Source: Phoma sp. XZ068 | Lineage: Eukaryota; Ascomycota; Dothideomycetes; Pleosporales; Didymellaceae | Assembly: GCA_004835665.1 (NCBI GenBank) | Contig: RBKR01000010.1 | Span: 868,001 to 932,000 of the forward strand | Length of the DNA stretch: 64,000 bases | Direction: 5' to 3' | Shown: positions 51,353 to 61,649 of the stretch, in pieces | Numbering within the stretch: the first letter of the stretch is position 1 | Layout: each line of letters starts with the position of its first letter | Made by a program: the position numbers and the translations under genes | The notes under the pieces: generated by a model | Told to the model about the DNA's origin: nothing | Databases searched by the model: none | The model's input: the letters and a program-made list of their open reading frames with translations, nothing else

Positions 51353-51990
51353 TTAGGGGAAGTTTGGCGAATTCAATTGTGGTGCTGCAGCCAGAAAGGC
51401 ATTGCCGAACCCGTAGATGCCGTAGTGCGTGAGAGAATGGCGGGCGGTGGGCCCTACTGGGCTAATGCTTGCTGGAACTTTGATCAAACTTCCCAATCTC
51501 CGTCCGTGCGCCCCTGATAGGTACCTAACCTTTGTTAAATCTCCGAAAAACGGCCGTGCACACGTCGCGTCACCCTGCCTACACCAACGACACAACCACT
51601 CCTTATACGTCTGGCTCCTCTCGTTCTTCTCTACCTTTCTTCGCGCAGTCTCCGTCACATAGTTTCCAGATCCTGTTCCTTTCTGCCTGCTTGCCGTGTT
51701 GCCATTTCCATCATCATAGATCGTGACTCTACACCAGCCATCCTGGCCCGCTGCGATCTGCATCCAGATGGCGGCAGCCAAGCCCTGAAATGTCGCGACC
51801 CCATCCATACAAAAATAAGGATGAGCACTCGACCTTTGGCTGTTTACTGTGTATGTCACGCCAGTATAACGTTTCGTTTGCGTGGCCAAAGTACGGACTT
51901 TCCGAGTCCGCGTCAGCTACGGTGCATTTGCAAATCTGCTCCTTTATGAACAATGTCGAATCTGCTCCGTCAGGCACTAGCAAGACTACG
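51353..51990 (-). pseudogene. Fragment of a small protein gene, possibly secreted type
   Basis: Two overlapping minus-strand frames join into one plausible protein with a one-base shift near 51880: LLVPDGADSTLFIKEQICKC, VADADSESPYFGHANET, then VNSQRSSAHPYF, DGVATFQGLAAAIWMQIAAG and WCRVTIYDDGNG. The first part has two cysteines and the second a conserved-looking aromatic/Gly core. I have an uncertain memory of similar small secreted cysteine-containing proteins in plant-associated Dothideomycetes. No start or signal peptide remains upstream (stops in all frames). Decayed or missing its first exon. Confidence 0.35.
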
Positions 51991-52432
51991 TGGGTGCGGT
52001 AATGACAAACCTATATTAACACAGGACCGTCGATGCATCGGCTTTCTGCTCCTGACGCCCTCTACTATTGCTGCATCTTAGGGGAGTCACCCGAAGAATG
52101 AACATTCAACGACAGTAAGCGACGATAGACGCTGACAAGATGAGCAATATCCACTGTAGATTCTTTGATGATCCACACTTTATTAGAGCTGTGAGGCTGA
52201 TCATCGTCCCAATGTCCGATGAGCATTCTACGGGACACTCTTGTCGATGATCTTGCACTCCATTACTACGCGTTACTATCGACGAAGGGTGACTCTATTT
52301 TTCGGTCCTCGAGATACTTTTTTTCCCGCTTGTTCCATTCTTCACAATTCTCTGTACAAAAGAGGTTCGACAGCCTTCTGCGCCCAGTGGTCGCAGTTTG
52401 CCATATCCCAAAGAAGCACGACCACCACGAAC
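51991..52432. other. No recognisable gene
   Basis: Short frames; the upstream region of the forkhead relic. Confidence 0.4.
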
Positions 52433-53088
52433 ATGCTTGATGACGGACCGTTCCTCTCGTGTGCTCCGACACCCGACGAAGTACGAAACGTATTCGGTAT
52501 GAGCAGTGATATTTCGTCTGACGGCACCAACGACAGTGTCTCAAGGTACACAAACGAGACGGCCCAGCCTTATGTGCTACCGACGATGGTTTGCATGAGC
52601 GATTTGTATTTGTACAATCAATGCTGAAGTGCATCTGAAGATGATGATCAGAACACAGATCTCTTCACGGAGAGGCTTGCAGATGAGACGGTCTATCGTC
52701 ACCACATGGATGAGAAGCCGTACGTTTAGTGTTCGCACCAATCCTGTACAGCTCACTCACATACCCTAGTGTCCCGGAAGCTTGGAACAAGACTTGCAAA
52801 AAGAAGACCACCCCGAAACCGTCATCCTACGAGACCGAGATTATCAGAGCCTTGCAGGAGTCCCCTGGCCAAAGCATGAGTGTAAATGAGCTGTACGTCG
52901 GGTTCGAGTACAACTCATCTAGGATAGCAAACAAGAAAAAAAACTACTGGCGCAGTAGAATCCGACATGAACTGTGCACCAAGAAAATGAGTCTGAGACT
53001 CGGCCACTTGGTGCGTGATCTAACAGTTCGAAGTGCTCATTCAAGAAATTGGAGCGCTCAGATAAAGGAGCGCACAGATGGACTTTGA
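52433..53088 (+). pseudogene. Forkhead-box transcription factor relic
   Basis: ATG at 52433 (MLDDGPFLSCAPTPDEV). The frame meets TGA at 52625 (NQC-stop-SASEDDD), where TGG would give an uninterrupted reading, and stays open to a GTACGT donor; an acceptor CCCTAG near 52768 joins KP to VPEAWNK in frame. The second exon carries a recognisable but altered forkhead domain: SYETEIIRALQESPGQSMSVNELYVGFE, then YWRSRIRHELCTKKMS, where functional proteins have W..SIRHNLS. Changes at the recognition helix (HEL for HNL) and the nonsense codon argue for a pseudogene. It would originally have bound DNA in the nucleus. Confidence 0.6.
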
Positions 53089-53868
53089 TGCGAGATGAGA
53101 AGAAAAAACCAATCACACGCCGAAAACCGCGATCAAGGCGAGGCGTATAGCCTTCAAATATGAGGAAGCAGGTATATCCGAAACAGCTAGCCGTGGTGCC
53201 TCTAAAATTATGCTTTCATCAACCAGTGTTACTCCACATGTAATTATGGCATTACAGTCGCTCTGGACTGCAGAATTGTCCGGATGTTGGTTTGATTGGT
53301 GAGGATAGTTTGAATGAAGACAAGCACCGCTGCCTTATCTTACGCTTCCGTTTTGGCAGCAGAGTCGACTTTGCCTACTGGCGGTAGAGTTGATCGTAGC
53401 AGGTGGTTTTACGGACCGCCAGATAAGTTCTTCAGGCAGTTCGGCTGGTTTCAAGAGGGTACGGCCATAATCTAGCGGTCAAATACTGTTAGCTGCAGAC
53501 CAGTCTCTCTGTGCTGACAACGTGCGTGCATTGAATAATGGTAAGACACGTTGAGGATGTTGGTGTTCCGCACACGTCAGTTTATTAGTACAGCATGATA
53601 TTTGATTCGCTGATCAAACCTGCTGCTCTTCGGTTTCGTCCAGGTATGGGTGCACAGCCACTGCTACTTATTGTCAACTTCTTCAGCGTTACATGGAATT
53701 AGAGCATTTGTGCGTCTTCCAAGCATCCGAGCATCAAACTTGACGTCCTGGAACGAATAACTGGGGTTCCGCATCTCTGTCCGGTATCTTTGCCCTTGGA
53801 CAAAGGGAATTCTCGCACATGATTGCAGTCCCGAAGATAATCTTTACCTACTTACGTGCCATGTAACA
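53089..53868. other. No recognisable gene
   Basis: Possibly decayed upstream exons of the dynamin relic, but nothing I can align with confidence. Confidence 0.4.
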
Positions 53869-54421
53869 AAACCCGATTACTTGCGTGAAGGCTTCCAGAA
53901 CGAACAAGACTGGATCGAGCTTGCGCAAACAAGAACATCTACTTTAAGTTAGGGTGGCATGTGCTCAGAAACCGTTCAGATACTGAAACAAACTTCACTT
54001 TCACTCAACGAAACGAAACGGAGGCGAAGTTCTTTTCAACAGGTCGCTACAATGATCCCGCCTGAGGGAACTCAGGGCGTAGTCTTTACCCATCCGCCTC
54101 AGTCAATTGCTGTTCGATCAACCAAAGAAAGAACTACCTTCACTCGAAGAGGAAATGAACAACAAACTTCAGGCGACTACAGAGTATATGGAAAAACTTG
54201 GTGAAAAGCGAATCACGGCCAGCGAGCAGCGCATGATACTCATGAAAGTGGGTATGTGTATAAACGACCTCATCAGATCTGCACTTAAGGGACATTATCG
54301 AGATGCCTTCTTCGAAACGATAGATATAGACGGTCCAGTCGATTCTGGCAGCAATTTGCGACGGTTCCGAGCCGTGATCCAGTGTTTGAACACTCAGTTT
54401 GCCGACGATATGCGGCTTTGA
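53869..54421 (+). pseudogene. Dynamin-like GTPase relic (G domain end and middle domain)
   Basis: In successive frames the DNA reads KPDYLREGFQNEQDWIELA, then KLGWHVLRNRSDTETNFTF and RNETEAKFFS, then LLFDQPKKELPSLEEEMNN, LGEKRITASEQRMILMK and NLRRFRAVIQCLNTQFADDM. This order and spacing is the C-terminal part of a dynamin GTPase domain followed by the middle/stalk domain, as in fungal Vps1/Mx-like proteins. At least two frameshifts and a TGA (near 54064) break it. No GTP-binding P-loop or GED is present. A clear but dead fragment. Confidence 0.7.
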
Positions 54422-56169
54422 GAGTTCGATCGAGCTTTGAACCCGACGAGTCTACAACGTCGTGTGCTGATGTTTGGTGCTCGCTAGCCGGACTCCTTTC
54501 GCTGATGACGATTTGTAGCCTATGCACCTGTACACCTGTGGCCATCTGGCATTGTGCATGCTGAAAACTATCGCACGGGTTGCATCCTCATCACTATTGT
54601 GGTTATTGACTAGATATAAAGCCTGTAGGCTGCATGCTAGACGATTAAAACCAAACTGCATTGACGCATTCGCTGGCACGTTTATGTTGATTGTTGCATC
54701 TGAATTCTACAATTGGCCGAGCTTTATGATGCCTTTGTCAACACTTCTGCCGTAACATCATCGATAGTAATCAAGTGCTGTATTCCGGCGGACCCTACAA
54801 CGGCTGCCTCACATGGCACTACAGATGGAGCTTGACTCTATGCACAATACAGACATGTCGGCTGATCAAGAGCTTGAAAGCGTTGAGAACTTGGGTTGAC
54901 GTTGAGTTCCGCATGTGGTGGGACAAAGTGCTAGGCATTGATGGGGCGCTTGGTGGATGAAACTTACTTGATGCTCTCACGATACCGCTCAGCGAAGCAA
55001 AGAAGTCACTGGCGCTGAGCAGCACAAGCTCAGAGAACAGTCCAGCCCAGTCAGGGCGGTAGTGTTTTCGCGAGGCGGCAAGACAGTAGTGTCGGCATCT
55101 TGGGATAAGACAGTCCAGCCAGCTGTGGGACGCTGGCACTGGCACTGAGCCCCGCATACTTCAGGTTCAACATAATGTCTTTCCACTCGACTTTTCTAAC
55201 GTACCGTACATTGTTTATCTGCAATTAGCAACACACTACAGCAAGAAGACCGTCTGAAGTGGTTGTCAAGGGAAATTGGATATTCCGTGGAGAAGAGATC
55301 ATAATCTAATTCCCTCTCGACAAGCGACCACATCGCATCGCTGCGTATCACGACGTTGTCCTTCTGGCAAAATGTGGCGCGAAAAAGAGGGCAAATAACA
55401 AGGTTTTGTCCCTAACATTAGTCGCGAGTGAATGTGTTGAAGGGTTAAGGTGCAGGAAGTTTGGAGGCGGATGCGATGGTTTTCCTGGGGATGGTCTGAG
55501 CGCAAATTGAAAGGGTTTAGTTTCGTAATAGGGGCTATTACGACACGGAATACCTGAGTAACGTCTATCCACGGGTAACGCAAATCACCCCGTGCCGCAA
55601 GATCTCGACAGGTTCAACATCATAGATATTCCAACATCACCTTTTATGGCTCTCAAATATTTCGCAGTGATTCTCTAGACTTCGTTGCATAAAATGAACA
55701 CCTGCGCTGAAAAATTACACGTCATGGAGCAATGCTGTCGCTCGTGCTTTCTCCGGCACGGGAAGCTACACGGGCTCTACATCCCCATTTCAGCATTTTA
55801 TATAGAGTCAATTCACTGTTCGGGATAACGCATACGTAGAATGGCTATAGAAGAGTACAATCCGAGAATTACACGGTCACCTAATCTCTCTCAAGTATGT
55901 TCCGGATTCGTCGCGATCACAACTCTGTTCTATAATTGAGTCGTTGAGCTTTAGCGTGCTTACGTCAACCTTGGCATTCTCTACCTTACAAGGTCTCTCA
56001 TCGAGCTAGCCATGAATGGTATCAAGGTGTGCGCATGCTTCTCGAAGCATCCACGTCAAACACGTGACTGCTATTTTTGGAACCAAAGGGTTCCTTTGTG
56101 AGGCCAAGTAGGGCGACTGAGCTATCTGTCTGCTGCCCTCATGGCAGCATTCGTGACACCACAGTAGGC
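54422..56169. other. No recognisable gene
   Basis: About 1.75 kb of short frames. The first 100 bp may be decayed dynamin sequence. Confidence 0.45.
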
Positions 56170-56460
56170 ATGGATCAGGCCAGTCCAGCGTTGGCACAGA
56201 TGGATCCTACAGATGCATTACAACGTGAATATCCTACAGAGGGCAAAGAGATCCCTTACCACACTCGGTACTACCGGGAGCGCGGACGACCTTCGATGAA
56301 GGAGAAGGCCCAAAGCCAGCAATACCTAACCCCAGCTGAGGAGAAAGCTCTCGTGGAACTTATTTTACGTATAAGTGTTGCAGGAACACCCATACGGATT
56401 AAGTATATACCTAGACTCGCCTTTTGCATCGCCCGCTGACGTACGACGAATCGACCGTCA
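56170..56460 (+). pseudogene. N-terminal relic of another pogo/Fot transposase
   Basis: From ATG 56170 the frame reads MDQASPALAQMDPTDAL, a RYYRERGRPSMKEKAQ linker and QQYLTPAEEKALVELILRIS...IRIKYIPRLAFCIAR, the CENP-B-type helix-turn-helix of a fungal pogo family distinct from the other two. A TGA follows where a CGA or CAG codon would continue as RTTNRPSEPP. No catalytic domain follows. No TIR was found. Confidence 0.6.
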
Positions 56461-57263
56461 GAGCCACCTTTATAATAGTGCGTGGTTAGCGGTGAGTGGT
56501 GCATAGAGCAGCGGGGTGCAGGGTGTTGGGGGGTTGGGGGTGGGGTACTTATACGTTCGTGTTTCCCACCTATCATCCAACATCTCTGTCCTCTCACAAG
56601 ACGCACCGTCACAGCACAATTAAAATCCGAGAACCCAAACACTCTTATCCTACACGCAACAGTACCAGATATGTATGCCAAATCAATATGTATTTCCCGT
56701 TTTTAGCTGATTTTTTTTAGGTGTGGCGTACTGACATCAATAGTCACTTCTGGTGGCCAACACACATTTTCCTACACTTTCTCAGACTGCGGCAATACAA
56801 ACTGTCCAGTTCGCGCTCAACAGCTGGAACGATATAATCGGCTAACTGGCAACACGACTACAAACAGCCAGTCTGGAGCCTCGGGCAGCAACACCAGCAA
56901 CACCTGAACCGCTGGAGCGCTGTCCGCTTAAGGGGATGTCAACAATAAGGTGACCTCACCCAGGGCAAGGCATGTCATTGTGGGCAAGATGCTGGTTTCT
57001 CGAGGCATATAGGCGAATTAAATGCTTTGCGAAAAGACTATGATTTTATTACGCCCGTAAATTCTTCGTTGAAAACCACTGCGGCACCCTCTGATGCGTG
57101 ATGCCGGTCGGGAAGCAACTAATTTAATTTACTTAGCTGCCGGCTAATTAGCGGTTAAGAGTTGCGGGGGCATATCAGACAGCCCTTTCCACGTGACCAG
57201 CTGGCTCGCCTAAATTAGTATATTTACCCGGTTTTCCCGCCGCAGAATTCGACTTCAGCTACA
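56461..57263. other. Intergenic, upstream of the kinase-like gene
   Basis: No gene seen. The right end should be the promoter of the gene at 57264. A G-rich run occurs near 56515-56545. Confidence 0.45.
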
Positions 57264-58073
57264 ATGGACCTGCTGTTGCACATCAATTCCTTCCAAGATC
57301 TGAACTCCCGTTGTACTACAAGGGACAAAAATGGACAGAAGGCTACCTTTTCCTTCATTGATCAGGACGATAACGCGTACTACGGGGAGGTACCAGACTC
57401 TGAATTTGCATCACTAAGCCTCGAGGACGTCAAATGCCACCTCAAACACATTCCAGACGAGGTGATTTATCCCAAAGCGCCCCCAGGGACCACCGTTCAA
57501 TCAAAATCAGAACTTGCCGGTAAATACATCAAGCGTCCAAAACTCAGCGATTTCAATAGCGATCTCGCTCCAAAGCTCCAGCAACTCTTACTGGACGAGG
57601 CGGTGATATTCGAAATCCTTTTAAAGAAACCACATCGAAATATAATCCGCTATCATGGCTGTGTTGTCAAAAATGGGCGTATTGTCGGACTTGTACTCGA
57701 CCGATATCCGACAAACCTCGAAGCTAGAATGGCAGACCAGAGTAGGCCCTTCAGAAAGGACTTATGCATGAAGAGCATCAAATCTGCCACAGATCATCTC
57801 CACGACCTTCAATTAGCCCACAATGATTTGAACCCATCAAACATTTTGGTTGATGATAAGGATGAAGTGGTTATCGCTGACCTTGGGTCTTGCAGACCTT
57901 TCGGCGAAGCGTTGATTACCGCCGGCACAATCGGCTGGATAGATGAGGATTTCACAACCTCCGAGCAGCGTCATGACCAGGCGGCAGTGGAGAAAATAGA
58001 AGGCTGGCTTGACGGGACATACGACCCATGGGATTCTATGCAGAGTTTACTAGCGAGCCGGAATGCGCATTAA
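57264..58073 (+). CDS. Small protein-kinase-like protein with DLG motif (269 aa)
   Basis: Single exon, ATG at 57264. The first 95 residues lack a clear Gly-rich loop. A possible beta-3 Lys lies in KYIKRPKL (about 92-99) and a possible alpha-C Glu in DEAVIFEIL (about 113-121). The hinge reads GLVLDRYPTNL. The catalytic loop is HNDLNPSN at 186-193, with Asp188 and Asn193 in the canonical positions, and the metal-binding motif is DLG at 206-208 instead of DFG. The activation segment is short (TAGTIGWIDEDF) and the C-lobe is truncated compared with normal kinases (no APE or helix I region is obvious). It resembles small fungal kinase-like proteins from accessory regions. It could be active with relaxed structure or be a pseudokinase. 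Confidence 0.72.
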   Translation: MDLLLHINSFQDLNSRCTTRDKNGQKATFSFIDQDDNAYYGEVPDSEFASLSLEDVKCHLKHIPDEVIYPKAPPGTTVQSKSELAGKYIKRPKLSDFNSDLAPKLQQLLLDEAVIFEILLKKPHRNIIRYHGCVVKNGRIVGLVLDRYPTNLEARMADQSRPFRKDLCMKSIKSATDHLHDLQLAHNDLNPSNILVDDKDEVVIADLGSCRPFGEALITAGTIGWIDEDFTTSEQRHDQAAVEKIEGWLDGTYDPWDSMQSLLASRNAH

Positions 58074-59383
58074 GCAAATCGGTTCGTAGATCTTGATCGT
58101 GCGGCTGCGCTGTTGCACGCTGTGGCCGCGAACACGGGTTCGCGGCCCGGGTACTGAGAAGGTAGACGGAACCACTACAGCATCTTATCAGTCAAGCAAG
58201 AGATAATAGCGTAATTAACGTTAGATATACTTCTTTTATTAGTCCAAACAAGCAGTTGCATATGTTCGGTTCGCTCCACCCTGCATTTGGCCGAATCCAT
58301 CATTCCACCACATCAAAGAACGGCTTTCTAATTGCAACTTAGGGCATTCGTGGTTGAAATGTGCCTCACTCTATAGAGAAGATTCACTAATGTTATACTG
58401 TATGTTACATCTAGCTTAAGGGGGTTCTGCAATCGAGAAGCTATACACATCGCCCATCAAAGCTAGACGAAGTGAGGAAAGGCCCTGGTTAAGGGAGCCA
58501 GGGATAAGCATGGGATAAGAAGCCAGCCGAACGTGTAGAAAGCGGAAACTGCAATCGCAAGCGATTTTAAACAGAATAATTAGAACCTGCGGAGATGATA
58601 TGACTATACTTGAACACGGTGGAGACCCTTATAAGCAGTGTAGCTGATACTGACATATCACGTGCTCTGAATGCTACCAGCCACAGCTTGTTGAGCCACA
58701 AGCTTGGCAGTTCTGCCAGCTCCGCTCAATCCGCGTTATTGGATTACGTAGACGTTCGCAAGGCGTTTTAGACTAGCCAGTTGCAGAAGGCGCATCCCGC
58801 AGAAGTACCTGCCAGGGGTGGCGATCTGAACCAGAATGATCGCCACACCTGCCTCGGAGCTAGTATCGACTCCTAAGCCTTACCAAAAGTGTTCTTAGCT
58901 TGTATAGGTTTATATAGGAACGTAAGAAATGAAGCCGCTATCACGCAGACACTTCTCTGAAAATGGTAGATTTGACGCTCTTTGAGAGACTCCTTCCGGA
59001 TGTGTGCGCGTACGACAACGCGACGGTAATTTTGGTATAACGAGGGCGCAACATCAACAGAAGATACTATAAAACCTAACTCCAGAACTACTAAACAATT
59101 AATAAAACATGCGTTGACATATATAACACTGAAGTCGAAGTACCACTTAGATTTTGCGGCACGGCAGGACTTGCGTAACGAACGGATTGACATTAGCCAG
59201 CGTGTCAACGCTTGCACTTATGCAAGCTGCGCTAAGCCTCTCGAAGCCTAGCTCACGGTCGCCACATGTCATCATTCTGTGTATGCACTGAAGAGCTAGT
59301 GCGCTCGAGTAATTTGCGGGGTGAAAGCTCTTTGTTGTCATCAACACTATCAATGACTAGATCTCTTGGATTCCAGCACCAGA
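58074..59383. other. No recognisable gene
   Basis: About 1.3 kb with short frames only; the right end is the promoter region of the 59.4-kb gene. Confidence 0.45.
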
Positions 59384-61297
59384 ATGGACACCACCATCGA
59401 CGGCCTAGCCGCTGTGATTCGGAACACTACCGTATCTGGGAGCGCATCTGGGGATCGAAGACATGAACCTCTACGTTCAGCATGCAGCAACTTGGCACTT
59501 TTAAAGGATACCGTCCAGGGACTTAGTGAAGCAACCAAATCCATCGCCTCACACGCGCGATCGATCGAATCACGGACTGACAATGTTGATGACTTCGATC
59601 GCCATCCAGTCGCAGATGTGGTTTTGCTCGTTGAGCAAACAAAGACTCTTGCGGGTATTACAAAAGACCTCGAAGCCACTGTCGAAGCGCTTACCAGATC
59701 GACGGAACAATGTATCATCCGACAGCTTAGCTTCTTTGGAAGTGGCCACAGGAATGCAGCTGTCACTTTTGGCGGGGCTACCATCCAAAGCCTTTTATCA
59801 CATTTCGACGCGCAAATCAAGAAAGTCATCCGAACCACGGTTGAGACTCATGGTGACCGGAGCGTGTTATGGAGGGTCGCTGCGGAGTGTTATCAGCAAG
59901 CCTCCAGCCCACTCGGACCACTACACGTTGATAACTACCTCATACCACTCAAAGAAGCCTCTCTAGAGTGGCCGTACGATCCTGACTTCGAAAGCGAAGA
60001 GTACTACGAGCATGAGAACCGAATCGAAATAGATGAAGGGTATGCTAAATCCCACCGAGATCAAGCAGAGCGCAACGAAAAGCGCAGGTATGAGGCCCGC
60101 AGCAGAGACATAGACAGATGGCTTGGTTTCTGGATCAGCGCGCTGAGCCAGTCACCTAGAGGGCCAACACTCTTCTATCCGCCAGCGGGTCTACACGGCA
60201 CTTCTCTGGCCATGGATGTGCCGAGGTATCTATTCCGGGCTTTTGACACAAACAGCTCGGGGATCAATGATGGCAATGTGATCGCTTCTACAGCAAGCAA
60301 ATACGACTTACAGCAGAACCACCGAAACGACATCTTGAGTCTAGAAAAGCAAGAAGGAGCGAAGCTGCTTCACGCGCATCTGACAAAAGATTGCTTCGGC
60401 GCGGAAAGCCATGACAACTTGATGTCTTGGACCAGTTCTCCGCTATTCGCTATCCAATACGCTATTTGGCGTGCTCAAATTGGGAGATGTTCAACTTCTG
60501 AAGTGAAAATATGCGCGATCGATACCAGAGAATTCCCCCCTGGGCAATTCATGCGCGACATCCCGTTAATCGAGGTATATCGCCCTACTGCAGAGAGAGC
60601 CGAGTCCAAATTCTTCGACTTTAGACTCAACCGTGACGAGTACTACAACGGAGAATGTCTATCCCAAGGGTCCCTTGATCACAGCGGCCGGTCTTGTATG
60701 ATGTCCTTGGAACAGCTCATATGTGCCGGACTGTACCAGCTCTATCCCGAATTCAGTGATGAAGCAGGAAAGGAATCATGGACTAATCGCGTGCGGGATT
60801 TGCGTTCTGGTTGGACGATCGTGTACGGAACAACTAACCGCGAGATCGAGCTTGCGCTAGCAGTTGGTCGCGAATGCTTCGGTCATTTTGAGCTGTGCGA
60901 CATAGCTTCCATGATCTTGACCTTGAAAAACCGCCAGATGTTGGAAGTTGGGCACAAAGGTGAGTAGAAGTCTTCGTGTAATATTTTCTCCAACAATCAG
61001 AAGCTGATTAAAGTTAAGGCACTCCGTGTGTATTTGGAAGAGTTCCACCCAGATGGGCAGACAAACCAGCGGAGATCAGTCGCTATTGGATTGCTTCTGA
61101 GAGTGTCATGGCTTCTCGAAAACGTATTCCACGCGCGTACCCTCCTTTCTCTCAGCCGCAGGATGTGCTTCGTTCAGTGTTTGCTTGAGATACCTACGTT
61201 TTGGGCTGAGCGACAATCGGTCATTCAGGCACTCAAGCACAATACTGTGGCCTGCATCAGTTGTAATATCTACCGTTGGCTCCGGAGTAATGATTGA
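59384..61297 (+). CDS. DUF7587-like protein, two exons (about 619 aa)
   Basis: ATG at 59384. Exon 1 runs to 60959 and a 54-bp intron (60960-61013, GTGAGT...TTAAAG, with a GCTGAT branch-like site) joins it in frame to 61014-61297, adding VKALRVYLEEFHPDG and a helical C-terminus. Without splicing it stops at once. Residues 1-180 are helical, probably coiled coil. The later part has PRYLFRAFDTNSSG (Arg285), LMSWTSSPLFAIQYAIWRA (residues 346-364), KICAIDTREFPPGQF and SLEQLICAGL (Glu443). I recall this pattern from the fungal family called DUF7587. The order Arg, Ser-rich WTSSP strand, Glu is reminiscent of ADP-ribosyltransferase folds, but this is only an analogy. No signal peptide. Sequence appears intact. 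Confidence 0.75.
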
Positions 61298-61649
61298 TCA
61301 ACTTGATAACGGGGAAGTGCCATTCCGCCGCAGACGAATAAGAAAGGCTGTGAAGTGCTGGCTGTAATGCTCAAACCAGAGCCTGCAATCATCTCCTTGG
61401 CATGCAGTACACTCGGCGCCTGATACAGTGGATAAATCGGACGAGCAATAGCACAGTGACGTGACAGGGAGCTTTACCACTATACATACATGAATAATAC
61501 TATATGCCTAAACTGTACTGATGGGGTAGGGTTAGGTTGCCCCCAGGGGCGAAAATGGTGGTTGCCCCTGGGGGCAAGTGGTCTGTGCTAGGATTCGCGA
61601 ACTCTTAACCTGCTCACAACTAATCTAACATAGCTTCAACAACAAACCT
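61298..61649. other. Intergenic with a strong inverted repeat
   Basis: No gene. It contains the 61537-61577 inverted repeat and the short telomere-like GTAGGGTTAGG at 61525-61535. Confidence 0.5.
61537..61577. repeat. Perfect 14-bp inverted repeat, 13-nt spacer
   Basis: TTGCCCCCAGGGGC (61537-61550) and GCCCCTGGGGGCAA (61564-61577). Each arm is itself nearly palindromic. It could be a transposon end, a paired protein-binding site or a hairpin. Confidence 0.85.

Noticed and set aside
61525..61536. Telomere-like GTAGGGTTAGG
   Set aside because: Fewer than two TTAGGG units; too short to be a telomere or an interstitial telomeric array.
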